The notes beneath the pieces were generated by a model. The model searched no databases and was not told the DNA's origin. It saw only the letters and a program-made list of their open reading frames with translations. This document shows positions 40,727 to 49,443 of a stretch of 64,000 nt of DNA, one piece after another. The stretch spans positions 1 to 64,000 of the forward strand of contig JAZSFC010000041.1 in the NCBI GenBank assembly GCA_045531955.1, in the 5' to 3' direction. How positions within the stretch are numbered: the stretch's first letter is position 1; every line of letters begins with the position of its first letter. The position numbers and the translations under genes were made by a program. The stretch comes from SIG299 sp045531955 (GTDB taxonomy: Bacteria; Bacillota; Clostridia; Lachnospirales; Lachnospiraceae).

Positions 40727-41103
40727 TCTCTTGCTTTGTTCTTAATCTTCATGTAGTCGCCTACCGGAAGACGTCTGATTTCATCAGAAGCCACGCCCGC
40801 AGCTTTTGCAGCAAGAATACACTGGAACGCAGAAGAAATTTCCGGTGATAAAACATACTTGTTCTGGTCCTGCAATTCTGCTTCTACTTCCTCAATGTCT
40901 TCTCCTGTCAACTTCTCAAAATAGAAAGTTAAGGTTGTGTACTTCTTGCCCATGATTTCAACCGGGTTTTTGAAAGTATGCGTATAATTTGCGCTTTCTT
41001 CCTTTTTCTCTTTCTTCTCTGCAAAGTCAACAACGCCTGCTGCCTGTGCGTCCTGCATTGTCTGTGCTTCCTTTGTTTCGTTTACGTTTGTTGTATCTGC
41101 CAT
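40702..41103 (-). CDS. Tail assembly chaperone (gpG-like)
   Basis: A 133-residue protein with a disordered N-terminus and a core YTHTFKNPVEIMGKKYTTLTF, EDIEEVEAELQDQNKY and AFQCILAAKAAG, matching Mu gp41/P2 gpE-type chaperones. The ATG at 41103 was chosen because GGAGGA is 7 bp upstream; the ATG at 41118 lies in the ribosome site. The gene contains a slippery site five codons before its stop. Confidence 0.85.
   Translation of the reverse strand: MADTTNVNETKEAQTMQDAQAAGVVDFAEKKEKKEESANYTHTFKNPVEIMGKKYTTLTFYFEKLTGEDIEEVEAELQDQNKYVLSPEISSAFQCILAAKAAGVASDEIRRLPVGDYMKIKNKARDFLLAAGY
40720..40726 (-). promoter_or_regulatory. Slippery heptamer for -1 frameshift
   Basis: T TTT TTA, in the frame GAT TTT TTA, is a canonical X XXY YYZ site, placed where the -1 frame opens into a 66-codon conserved-looking extension. 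Frames and coordinates are consistent: 201 bases from the last A to the end of the extension stop. Confidence 0.85.
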
Positions 41104-41177
41104 GTTTGTTTCCTCCATTTTCTGAAATAAGCACGGAAAAACCAGCGGTTCCCCGCTGGCTTCCTGCTATCGTTTTT

Positions 41178-41696
41178 TTATTTTCCTAACGCTCTTTTGA
41201 CGTCTGCCAAATAGTCTTTGCCGTTGATAAGGCAAATGAAGTTCAGCGGGTCAATTTCGGTCACTTTCTGACCGTCCAAATACATTGCGTAGTAAGAAAC
41301 GGCATATTCTCCACTTACATCAGCAGTGGAAGCCGCAGCAACTTTTCCAAGTGCTGTTTTCTTTGGCTTCACTTTCATAATGTGTTTTACTGCTGCCACA
41401 TTAGTTGTGCTGGTTCTCATGTCCATTTGCTGCTGCGCAACTCTCAAATCAAGGTTGTGTACTCTAGGTTCCATCAACTTGACTGCTGCTTTTCCTACTG
41501 TACGGAAATTCAGTGTGGTTGTCATAGCGTTCAAATGACCAATTATGATTTCTTCAACATTGCCCGCAATGCCTGCGCCGCTCAATTCCTCTGCCATAAA
41601 CTCTAAATCTGGCAGCGTCGCTTCTGTGGTTCCCATGTACTCTGTCGCGTCTTCGTACACGGCGTAGTTAATTACTAATTCGTCAACTTTTGCCAT
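41178..41696 (-). CDS. Major tail tube protein
   Basis: A 172-residue protein of the P2 FII tube family: YAVYEDATEYMGTTEATLPDL, GNVEEIIIGHLNAMTTTLNFR and the ending EIDPLNFICLINGKDYLADV. It forms the inner tube within the sheath. Its gene directly follows the sheath gene, as in all P2-like phages. Confidence 0.92.
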   Translation of the reverse strand: MAKVDELVINYAVYEDATEYMGTTEATLPDLEFMAEELSGAGIAGNVEEIIIGHLNAMTTTLNFRTVGKAAVKLMEPRVHNLDLRVAQQQMDMRTSTTNVAAVKHIMKVKPKKTALGKVAAASTADVSGEYAVSYYAMYLDGQKVTEIDPLNFICLINGKDYLADVKRALGK

Positions 41697-41709
41697 TGCC
41701 TTTCACCTC

Positions 41710-43140
41710 CTATGCTGCCAGCAACTCTTCCAGATACGACAAATCGTATTCAAGAACAAAATCAAGCTGCTGTAATGGGCTAGGTGGTGTAATGTAGATA
41801 TGGAACTTTACTTTGCCCGCCATCAACGCTGTTGTGGTGTTTTCGCTTTCGCTCAACTCTACACGTCCACCCAGTATTCTTTCTTCTGCTGTCAGACCAT
41901 TTAACCAATCGTTCATGCCCTGCAAGATTGCGTCAATCAGTCTTCTTGTCAACTTTCTGTCCACATAAGACCAATAAGACAAGATAACAGACTTTGCAAC
42001 CCATCTGAACATACGGTTAATGCAGTAGAAATAGTCTGCTGGGTCTGTGTTGGACGGATAGCAAGCCGTATAATTGCCCCAGCTTACAAAACCGCCGTAG
42101 AAATTTAACCCGGTAATAATACCGTTTTCGTTCAAGTAGTTTGCCTGCTGTAAGTCCATGACAACTTCTGTGCCATCTGCAACAACCATTCTGTCAGCCT
42201 GCAACGTCTTATTTGAAGCGCTTTCGCAAGGCGTGCCACCTCCAAAGTCTTCGTTGTTGTCAGTTGCGGAAATGCTGCCTGCAAGCTGTGTGGAGAAATG
42301 GAACTGCTTTTCTCCCAGTGCAACTTTAGGGAAGCACACAAGTTCCGTTTTCTTCGTGAAGTTCTTTGACTTCTTCCATGCCGGAACCTCTGAATAATGG
42401 GTCACGCCGCTTTCTTCTGTTGTGTCCACATCAAGCACCGCCATTGCTTCAAAAACTCCGTTGATATTTTCGCCCTTTGCAGACATGACCGCTGCAACCT
42501 CTGCGTCATGTGACCAATTCGGACACAAAATAAGGTCTGGAACGATTGTGAAGCGCGGAAATACAGTGTCAATCAGTTCAAGTCCGGTGGTCTTGTGTGT
42601 ACTCACGCTGTAACCGCCGATAATATCAGAATTTGTCACCTGTGACGGGTCAACAACGCTGTATTTTACCTGCACTTCTCCGGTGATTTCTGTTAAAAAC
42701 TCAATCACGCAGTTTGTGTCATTGTAGAACACGTCGTAGTCTGTACCCTTTGTCTTGTCTGCCACTTCTACTGTGGCTGCGATAGCTTCTAAAGGTAAGA
42801 TAATCTGATTGTCTGTTGCGGTCATTGCCGCTTCTGCAACTTCCTTTTTGTGCTTCGCAGGGTCCAAAACATTGACAATAAAAATTGGGGAAATCTTGTA
42901 CAACTGAAATGCTGTGTAGATTTCTTCGCAAATATCGTACTTTTTCCAGTCGTCAGAATATCCCATTGCTTCTACTGCTTCTGCGTAGTTGGAAGCCATC
43001 ACAACTTCATTGACTTTGCCGTTTACCATCTGCACTGGTGCGGTTCCAACAATAAAGTGAATACCACTTGCCGCCACAACTGGTGTTGAAACGCTTGTGG
43101 TCTTCTTGCTTCCACTCACTCCATGTGTGATATTAGCCAT
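41710..43140 (-). CDS. Contractile tail sheath protein
   Basis: A 476-residue sheath protein. Typical features are THGVSGSKKTTSVSTPVVAA at the N-terminus, FTIVPDLILCPNWSHDAEV, AMAVLDVDTT, VSWGNYTACYPSNTDPADYFY and the C-terminal FHIYITPPSPLQQLDFVLEY. The presence of sheath and tube genes makes the phage a myovirus. Confidence 0.95.
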   Translation of the reverse strand: MANITHGVSGSKKTTSVSTPVVAASGIHFIVGTAPVQMVNGKVNEVVMASNYAEAVEAMGYSDDWKKYDICEEIYTAFQLYKISPIFIVNVLDPAKHKKEVAEAAMTATDNQIILPLEAIAATVEVADKTKGTDYDVFYNDTNCVIEFLTEITGEVQVKYSVVDPSQVTNSDIIGGYSVSTHKTTGLELIDTVFPRFTIVPDLILCPNWSHDAEVAAVMSAKGENINGVFEAMAVLDVDTTEESGVTHYSEVPAWKKSKNFTKKTELVCFPKVALGEKQFHFSTQLAGSISATDNNEDFGGGTPCESASNKTLQADRMVVADGTEVVMDLQQANYLNENGIITGLNFYGGFVSWGNYTACYPSNTDPADYFYCINRMFRWVAKSVILSYWSYVDRKLTRRLIDAILQGMNDWLNGLTAEERILGGRVELSESENTTTALMAGKVKFHIYITPPSPLQQLDFVLEYDLSYLEELLAA

Positions 43141-43143
43141 GTT

Positions 43144-43515
43144 TTATACCTCCTTTTCCACGGCTGCTGCCGCACTGGAAACTAAATCTGCATAATACTT
43201 ATTCAGAATGTTTCCTGCCGTTTTTACTTTGTCTTTCTTTTCTGCCAGACCTGCTACCGGAACCAGCATTTTTTCTACCAGCGGGAATTTCTCTAACACG
43301 TCTGCAAGTTCCTTTTTGATTTCTGCTTCTGTGCCCTCAAAAATTCTGTTGGTCTTTAACATTGCCTTTGGCAGCGCTGGTCCGATATAAACCAGCTTTA
43401 CCGTTTCTGGCTTCGTATTTGCCGTTTTTACGGCTGTTTCTGCTTTGGTGGTCTGTTCTTCCACTGTTGCAGTTTTCGTGGCTTCTGTGCCCGCTGTGGC
43501 TTCTTTTACTGCCAT
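43144..43515 (-). CDS. Small phage protein between tail completion and sheath genes
   Basis: A 123-residue protein. The first 45 residues are low complexity, rich in Thr, Ala, Glu and Lys; the rest (VKLVYIGPALPKAMLKTNRI, ELADVLEKFPLVEKMLVPVA) is conserved-looking. Similar proteins precede sheath genes in Clostridia myoviruses. The ATG at 43515 has a GGAGGT-type site; a longer frame reads through that site. Confidence 0.65.
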   Translation of the reverse strand: MAVKEATAGTEATKTATVEEQTTKAETAVKTANTKPETVKLVYIGPALPKAMLKTNRIFEGTEAEIKKELADVLEKFPLVEKMLVPVAGLAEKKDKVKTAGNILNKYYADLVSSAAAAVEKEV

Positions 43516-43994
43516 ATTTGCTTTACCTCCCTTTCGATTGTTGGAATACTCCAATTAGTCATCATTTCGCCCATGTAATATGGCGCCGTTGTGTCTTGGT
43601 ACACGATATATTCAAGCGGTTTTTCAAGGGTAAATTGATTGCCTATCACTCCCGCTTTTTCCAGTTCGCTTCTTACTCTCAAAATCAGATTAAGCAGCGC
43701 CAATGGTCCCTCTTGCCCGTCTTCCGAATACGTCGCAAAAATAATTCTCACTTTGCAAATTGCTTCCTCCGGTTCTCCGGGTTTTTTGTCGTCCGTTCCG
43801 GTTAAGAATTTCAACAAGATGTATGGCACCTGCTGTTGTACGTCGTCTTTCTGTGGAAGCCCCATTTTATAGACCTTTGCTGACCGCTCCTTGTCCTCGT
43901 TGCTTCCAGTTCTCACGCGCACTTCCAGTTTTATGTCTGCGGTTTTTTCTTCCACAAACTCTTGCAGCCTATCAAGCAAAATTATTGGCGTCAT
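43506..43994 (-). CDS. Tail terminator/completion-like protein
   Basis: A 162-residue alpha/beta protein: MTPIILLDRLQEFVEEKTAD, YILLKFLTGTDD, CKVRIIFATYSEDGQEGPLAL and NLILRVRSELEKAG. The fold pattern and its place between gpZ-like and sheath genes match tail-completion proteins. The exact family is not certain. Confidence 0.65.
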   Translation of the reverse strand: MTPIILLDRLQEFVEEKTADIKLEVRVRTGSNEDKERSAKVYKMGLPQKDDVQQQVPYILLKFLTGTDDKKPGEPEEAICKVRIIFATYSEDGQEGPLALLNLILRVRSELEKAGVIGNQFTLEKPLEYIVYQDTTAPYYMGEMMTNWSIPTIEREVKQIWQ

Positions 43995-43997
43995 TGT

Positions 43998-44561
43998 TTA
44001 ACCTCCATTACCGTTCAAAATTCTGTTCATTTCGTGTATCACTCTTTCATTGACCAGTTCTTGCGCTTCTTTTTCCAGTCCTGCAAGGATATTTTCATTG
44101 CCTACCATCTGCGCAGCTGAAAGACCCATTTTTTCTTCTACTGGCAGTCGTTTTGAAACTACTCTTTCAAATACTCCAATGTGTCCGCTTCTCATTTCAG
44201 CAATGAAAGCGTCTTCAAACGGTGTGCCGCTGCCGCCTTTTTTTACAGCAGCCCGCACCGTCTTTCCTGTCGCTGGTTTTTTTGGTGTTACACTGAATTT
44301 GTATAGCGGCAATTTAACGCCGGAAAAGGAAACATAGCCAGCAAGGTTTCCCGTGCTGGCTTTGCTCACTTTCGTTGTTGTTGCTGCTGTTAATGCGCTA
44401 CTATTCACGGCGTAAACTTCTTTTACCCGCTTTAGCGCCTGCGTTTTTATCCTGCTTAACCCTCGATTTATGGAATTAGAAAACACTCTTTCCGCACCTT
44501 TGGGAACGTCTGCCAGCAACGTTGATACTCTTTCCATGTTTTCAGAAGTAATCTCAATCAT
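43998..44561 (-). CDS. Minor tail protein Z-like
   Basis: A 187-residue protein matching phage GPZ/minor tail proteins: FSNSINRGLSRIKTQALKRV, YAVNSSALTAATTTKVSKAS, LPLYKFSVTPKKPA and IAEMRSGHIGVFERV. It overlaps the upstream connector gene by 4 bp. Confidence 0.8.
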   Translation of the reverse strand: MIEITSENMERVSTLLADVPKGAERVFSNSINRGLSRIKTQALKRVKEVYAVNSSALTAATTTKVSKASTGNLAGYVSFSGVKLPLYKFSVTPKKPATGKTVRAAVKKGGSGTPFEDAFIAEMRSGHIGVFERVVSKRLPVEEKMGLSAAQMVGNENILAGLEKEAQELVNERVIHEMNRILNGNGG

Positions 44562-44902
44562 TCTTCCAACACCTCTAATTCAAGTATGATTTCGCCGTCT
44601 TCGCAATCTGACTTTGTAATATCAAACAGCTGCACTGCGCCCGCTATGTCAATTTCAATCTGCCTGCCTTTTCTCGGTATAAAGCCGACGTCATATTGTG
44701 ACATATAGACCAGACAGCTTGCCCGGTGTATTCCCTCTGCATTGTCCCCACTTCCTCTTTGCCGTTCGTCGGCTGCCGTATGGTCAATAATCATGGGAAT
44801 TGTGTATTTCTCACCTTGATACCACATATCAGTCATGGTTGCCATTTCAGCTGTGTTATGAAACACTTTCATGTCACTGGCAATCTGCGCTTTGAAGTCC
44901 AT
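44558..44902 (-). CDS. Head-tail connector-like protein
   Basis: A 114-residue protein, MDFKAQIASDMKVFHNTAEM onward, with YTIPMIIDHTAADERQRG and YDVGFIPRKGRQIEID. It resembles small head-tail joining proteins (lambda FII/ATPase-like connector group) that lie between capsid and tail genes. Its start overlaps the capsid gene stop. Confidence 0.65.
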   Translation of the reverse strand: MDFKAQIASDMKVFHNTAEMATMTDMWYQGEKYTIPMIIDHTAADERQRGSGDNAEGIHRASCLVYMSQYDVGFIPRKGRQIEIDIAGAVQLFDITKSDCEDGEIILELEVLEE

Positions 44903-45957
44903 TAAATAGGCACCGCAACAAACCAGCTGTCAACATCATGCGGAACGCATAAAGGCGCAGAAGAAAGATTTAAAAATCTTCTTGCTGGCTTTCTCTTTGT
45001 CCATGTGTCCGGTACATACTTACCCTCTACGGTGCGGAAGTTGCCGTTTGGTTCATCAATCAAGGTAATTGCGCCGTAGTACATGGAATAGTTAGCGTTT
45101 GTGCTTAACATTGCAAGTGTGTTCACTGGTACAAGTGGCTTGTCTTCTGGTGCGTCCGGGTTTGTCCAGTCGTCCAGATACCATTCATTGTACTTGTAAA
45201 TGTCCATGCCTAATTCATGGATAGTTCCAATGTAGGTCACGCCGTTTGGAAGCTGTTTAGGTGCGATAACTGCCAAATTGTAGTTCTTTACGTCAAGCAC
45301 TTTCTGCACCTTTTCATGGTTCACAAAAGCGTTTGCAACGTCGGTGCCCATTACGCAAATATCGCAGTTGATAAAGCCTTTCTTCTGGACAACCTCATGC
45401 CAGCGCTTCAAATCTGCGATAGGGTCAGACGCAGCATTTGTCCATTTCTTTGTTGCAGTTGTGATTTCTTCCTTGTTGGTAAACTGGAAGTCGATTACTT
45501 CATTTACGCCGTCGCCAATAACCGGAATTTTGCCAGTGAAGATTGCCTGTGTACACATCAACTCTTCGCGGCGCACAATCTGTTCGCGCAACTCTGTGAA
45601 ATCATCAGACATTTTAAGCACCGCACGTTCAGCAGGTGTTCTGCCAGATACAATGCTTTCGCCCGGTCTTCTCTTCAACAAATCATCAATAGTGGTGACT
45701 TTTTCCGGTGCTACAAGTGGCGGTGTATATGTCTTTGTTTCATATCCGGTGTTTGGTACTACCTTTCCACCGATAAGGCGGCTGACGTATGGTGCAACCT
45801 TTCTGCTGCCCTTTCTAAAATCTACATCAACGCTTTCTGTGTTGAATGTTTCTTCATGCTTAAAAAATGTACTTCTAAAGAAAGTACGCGCAGGCGGTAA
45901 TTTTGAAACTACCCTGCCCATTGTCCGTGGTTCGTAAATAGATACTTCATTTGCCAT
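44902..45957 (-). CDS. Major capsid protein (lambda gpE family)
   Basis: A 351-residue HK97-fold capsid protein of the gpE type: FFRSTFFKHEETFNTESVDVDF, RKVAPYVSRLIGG, TIDDLLKRRPGES, YNEWYLDDW and the C-terminal ARRFLNLSSAPLCVP. It follows the decoration protein gene, as in lambda. Confidence 0.93.
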   Translation of the reverse strand: MANEVSIYEPRTMGRVVSKLPPARTFFRSTFFKHEETFNTESVDVDFRKGSRKVAPYVSRLIGGKVVPNTGYETKTYTPPLVAPEKVTTIDDLLKRRPGESIVSGRTPAERAVLKMSDDFTELREQIVRREELMCTQAIFTGKIPVIGDGVNEVIDFQFTNKEEITTATKKWTNAASDPIADLKRWHEVVQKKGFINCDICVMGTDVANAFVNHEKVQKVLDVKNYNLAVIAPKQLPNGVTYIGTIHELGMDIYKYNEWYLDDWTNPDAPEDKPLVPVNTLAMLSTNANYSMYYGAITLIDEPNGNFRTVEGKYVPDTWTKRKPARRFLNLSSAPLCVPHDVDSWFVAVPI

Positions 45958-45975
45958 GGTTTCTTGTCCTCCTGT

Positions 45976-46305
45976 TTACTTTAAAAAGATTGACAGCTTT
46001 CTTAAACTGTCTTTGATTGCGTCTACTGTTACACCGTCCGGCAAGTTCAGCGCGTCTGCGTGAAATTCTCCGGTCATATAATACACGGCAGGCTCTCCCG
46101 CTTCCGCTGCTTCTGCGGTAATACCTGTTACATTTGCTACGGTATCTGCGGTAATGTTGATTAACTCGCCGTTTTCGTTCTTTGCAACTGGTGCGAACTC
46201 TGCCACTGCTTCTGCTGCTGTCGCGCTTTCTGGTACAGTTGGGAAGTCGCCTGCAAAGAAGTTTTTAGGTTCTGTGCTTCTTGTTTCAACCTGCATTTTT
46301 CCCAT
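45976..46305 (-). CDS. Head decoration protein (lambda gpD-like)
   Basis: A 109-residue trimeric capsid-stabilising protein: NFFAGDFPTVPESATAA, GELINITADTVANVTGITAE and AVYYMTGEFHADALNLPDGV. The order protease-decoration-capsid is that of lambda. Confidence 0.85.
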   Translation of the reverse strand: MGKMQVETRSTEPKNFFAGDFPTVPESATAAEAVAEFAPVAKNENGELINITADTVANVTGITAEAAEAGEPAVYYMTGEFHADALNLPDGVTVDAIKDSLRKLSIFLK

Positions 46306-46319
46306 GCTCTTTGTCCTCC

Positions 46320-47540
46320 TTAATTACTTTCTGGAAACAGTTTGTCAATAGCTGCGTCAAACACGTTCTTTCCGTCTTCGCTTCCGGTTGCGCTGCCTGC
46401 TGCTGCGCTCACACCATTTGCGCCGGAATTGTCGGCGTCAGCTGCGCGGTCTGAAATGTAGGTGCCGCCCTGCTTGTTCTGTTCCATAACGATTTTCATT
46501 GCCACTTCCTGTGCGGAAATAGGGGTTGTAAACTTGGCGTCGCTTGCGATTGCTTCATAATTGCCGCCCGTCAAGTCTTCAATGCTCTTAATTCTCGCAC
46601 GCTCTGTGGCTGCTGCTTCGTTCTGAATGGTTGCTACTAAATCCGGGTAAGCGGCTTTTAGTGCGTCAACCGTTGTAATAGTGTTCTGTGGTTCTGCCAT
46701 CTGTGGTTCCTCCTTTTCTTTCTGTGGCTTGTTTAATGGTTCTGTTGCACTATTTATCAAACTACCCGGATTGTGCGGGCTGTTTAATAACTGTTTTGGA
46801 ACTGTTTTGAACATTGAAACGTTAATTGGCGTTGAATTAACCACAATTCTTGAAGAATTTTCAACAACTGTGTTGACTTCATCAAACATGATTTCATCAC
46901 AAAAGCCGTTTTCAACTGCCGTTTCACCTGTCCACCATGTTTCATTTGACATAAGCTGCTCTATGTCTTCTGGCTTCCTGTTGGTCTTCATTGCGTATGT
47001 GTTCACAATGCTTTGTTTAATCACTTTCAATTCCTCTGCCATCTTCAAGAAGTCTTCTGCTCTGAAAGTGTCCCAGACTGTCATTGCGGGGTCATGTATC
47101 ATAAATACACCGTTTCTGGCAATTCTGATTGTGTCGCCCGCCATGGCAATAATTGTGGCTGCGGAAGCTGCCCAGCCATCAATCTTGACTGTGATTTTTG
47201 CTGAATGGTCTTTTAATCTGGTGAAAATCGCATTTGCTGCGAATACATCACCGCCGCCACTGTTAATACGCACAATTATTTCTGGCACGTCGCCCAGTGC
47301 TGCTAATTCTTGGTTAAATTGCTGTGGCGTCACTCTGTCTTCCCACCATGACTGGTGGCTGCTTATTGCACCATACAACAGAAGCTCTGGCGGTTTGTCG
47401 CCTGCTGCCGGAATGAAATTCCAGAACTTGTCCGTTGTTGCCCCGTATGGGTTGTGATTGTCCCTACTCCCCGGCTGGTTCATTTGCTGGGTCTGCTGGG
47501 GCTGGTTGCTGGTTGGCTGGTTTATTACTGCTGCTGGCAA
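46320..47540 (-). CDS. ClpP-type head maturation protease with scaffold tail
   Basis: A 406-residue protein. Residues about 45-230 form a ClpP/S49-like protease: IIVRINSGGGDVFAANAIF, GWAASAATIIAMAG with the nucleophile Ser, and GVFMIHDPAMTVWD with the His. The rest is disordered and helical, rich in Ala, Asn and Gln, ending FDAAIDKLFPESN, as in lambda gpC/Nu3 where the C-terminus is the scaffold. The gene overlaps the portal gene by 77 bp, so the two are tightly coupled. Confidence 0.9.
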   Translation of the reverse strand: MPAAVINQPTSNQPQQTQQMNQPGSRDNHNPYGATTDKFWNFIPAAGDKPPELLLYGAISSHQSWWEDRVTPQQFNQELAALGDVPEIIVRINSGGGDVFAANAIFTRLKDHSAKITVKIDGWAASAATIIAMAGDTIRIARNGVFMIHDPAMTVWDTFRAEDFLKMAEELKVIKQSIVNTYAMKTNRKPEDIEQLMSNETWWTGETAVENGFCDEIMFDEVNTVVENSSRIVVNSTPINVSMFKTVPKQLLNSPHNPGSLINSATEPLNKPQKEKEEPQMAEPQNTITTVDALKAAYPDLVATIQNEAAATERARIKSIEDLTGGNYEAIASDAKFTTPISAQEVAMKIVMEQNKQGGTYISDRAADADNSGANGVSAAAGSATGSEDGKNVFDAAIDKLFPESN

Positions 47541-49059
47541 TTCTCTTCACCTCTCTCATTTCTTTTTCTTCGCGTTTTAATTGTTCAATATTGTTGTAGA
47601 AATCACCGCCCGTGATTTCCATTGTTTCATTGCTTCTGGTGTTGAAGCCGTTTGCAACTCGTTTTTCAGCTGCGTTCACTTCTTTTACTGGGTCAAGCAT
47701 ACCTTTTGCCGGACCGTTCCACTGCGCCTTGCAGTACGCTTTTCTAATTAGCGGGTCTGTAAAGAAGCCGGGTGCTTTAATTCTTTTCTTTGCTACCGCT
47801 TCTGCCAGCCACTCTTCATATACGGGCTGGCAAAAATCTTTAGAAAGCCAGTCCCGGTACATTCTAAACATTTTCCACGCTTCTTCCAGTGCTCCTTTAC
47901 TGGCTGTGTAAGACGCATTAAAACGCTTCACTAACAATTCATAAGGAATTTCAAGTGCAGCGCCTATTTGCTGGCATATCGCTTCCACAAAGCCACCAAA
48001 GTTTGCATTTGGTCTTCCGGGGTTCATGTCGTGCGCTTTTTCGCCCTCGTTCAAGTCGATTACTGCGCCCGGTGCAAGTTCAATGCTGCTTTCGTCTGCT
48101 GCGTCCACCTGTTCTTCTTCCGGTATCATTGAACCTATGCTGTCTTCGCTGCTGGCTTCTGCTTTTTCAATAAATACCGTAAACATACCAGACACAACCG
48201 CTGCTACAAGTTCTGCGTCTGTGTATCTTCCCAGCTGTTTTAGACTTTCAATGACTGGGGCAAGGAACGGAACGCCCCGGCGCTGTCCTATTCTTTCCCG
48301 GTTCATAAGGTGTATTACATTTCTGCGCCCGGTTTTTTCTCCGTATGCCTGCACCCTCTGCCACTTTATTTCTTCGCCCGCGTATGATAACGGGTGGTGG
48401 TTTGCGATATGATACGCCACAACTTCGCCGTACTGGTCCACTTCCACGCCGCCAATTATTTGATTGTCCATGGTGTCACATTCATTCGGACTTGATAACC
48501 TGTCAGCTTCTATCAACTGCACGCGCAAGTCGTATGGCTGGTTTATTCTTGGTTTTACCGGAAGAACCGCCAGACAATCACCGGAAATCAGCCAGTTAAT
48601 AAAAGCCAACTGCTGCAACTCATAAAAGTTGTCCAGTCGTTCCATGTCGCAATCTGGGCTTTCTGCCCACAACTGCCACTCCCTTTCAATTTGCCTTTCC
48701 AGTTCGTGCGCTTCGTCCGGCGTTATTTTCAACACGTCTGCGTCAATGGTTGGTTTAAGGTGCAGCCCGCGTCCAACAACGTTGGTTCGCATTGTTTTTA
48801 CGGCTCCGTTTGCGATTGGTACGCCCATATATAAATCACGGGTACGCTGCCGCAATGTAGAAATATTGTCTTCTATGTCCTCGCGGTGTGACCCTCCGGC
48901 GTGTAACCAGCCTACCAGTGATTTTTTTGTTGTGCTGGCACCATAATTGCTGTACCCGCTATTCAAAATCTGCATTTTCTGGCGTGCTGCAACTCTTTTT
49001 AGTGCCATCTGCGGCGCCACAACTGCTATTGCTTTGTCAAGACCTGTCACAAAACCCAC
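47464..49059 (-). CDS. Portal protein (lambda family)
   Basis: A 531-residue portal forming the DNA entry ring. Motifs: RQRTRDLYMGVPIANGAVKTM, VVGRGLHLKP, LAFINWLISGDCLAVLPVKP, VQLIEADRLSSPNE and KGALEEAWKMFRMYRDWLSKDF. The start is GTG at 49059: AGGAGG lies 7 bp upstream, while a longer reading would start before this site. The lambda-type combination portal-protease-gpD-gpE follows. Confidence 0.92.
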   Translation of the reverse strand: MGFVTGLDKAIAVVAPQMALKRVAARQKMQILNSGYSNYGASTTKKSLVGWLHAGGSHREDIEDNISTLRQRTRDLYMGVPIANGAVKTMRTNVVGRGLHLKPTIDADVLKITPDEAHELERQIEREWQLWAESPDCDMERLDNFYELQQLAFINWLISGDCLAVLPVKPRINQPYDLRVQLIEADRLSSPNECDTMDNQIIGGVEVDQYGEVVAYHIANHHPLSYAGEEIKWQRVQAYGEKTGRRNVIHLMNRERIGQRRGVPFLAPVIESLKQLGRYTDAELVAAVVSGMFTVFIEKAEASSEDSIGSMIPEEEQVDAADESSIELAPGAVIDLNEGEKAHDMNPGRPNANFGGFVEAICQQIGAALEIPYELLVKRFNASYTASKGALEEAWKMFRMYRDWLSKDFCQPVYEEWLAEAVAKKRIKAPGFFTDPLIRKAYCKAQWNGPAKGMLDPVKEVNAAEKRVANGFNTRSNETMEITGGDFYNNIEQLKREEKEMREVKRIASSSNKPANQQPAPADPANEPAGE

Positions 49060-49083
49060 CTTTTCACCTCCTTTTGTGCATGA

Positions 49084-49110
49084 AAAAAGCACCCTTTGCA
49101 GGTGCTTTTT
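49084..49110. terminator. Hairpin between gpW-like and portal genes
   Basis: AAAAAGCACC (49084-49093) and GGTGCTTTTT (49101-49110) form a perfect stem with T-runs in both directions. It lies inside the late operon, between packaging and head genes, so it may act as an attenuator unless antitermination operates. Confidence 0.75.
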
Positions 49111-49206
49111 GTGCTTTTCCTAATTTTCCATGCTACAATTTTACACGGTTTTTGCGGGAAATGGGGGGAAATAAACCGCGAAAACGGGAAATCGCGGGCA
49201 ATATTT

Positions 49207-49443
49207 CTATAAATCGCGGGGCACTGCCCGCCTTACTCTGTTTCTTCCCTTGTGTTTCTGCACATTTTCTAATATCGCAACTTTGTTTTGCCAGTATGTA
49301 ATCTGGTTTCTAATCTCTGAAAGATTGGCTTTTGTCATTGTTCTGCTGCCGATAGTGTACGACTGGGCGTTTGTCACTGCCAGTTCAGCTTCCAGCCATG
49401 CGTCAAGGTGTCTTTTTGCTGTTTCAAGTGTTATTCCTGCCAT
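49207..49443 (-). CDS. gpW-like head-tail joining protein
   Basis: A 78-residue helical protein with TLETAKRHLDAWLEAELAVTN, QSYTIGSRTMTKANLSEIRN and a basic tail. gpW-type proteins bind the portal and stabilise packaged DNA. The gene lies between the large terminase and the portal, as in lambda. Confidence 0.85.
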   Translation of the reverse strand: MAGITLETAKRHLDAWLEAELAVTNAQSYTIGSRTMTKANLSEIRNQITYWQNKVAILENVQKHKGRNRVRRAVPRDL

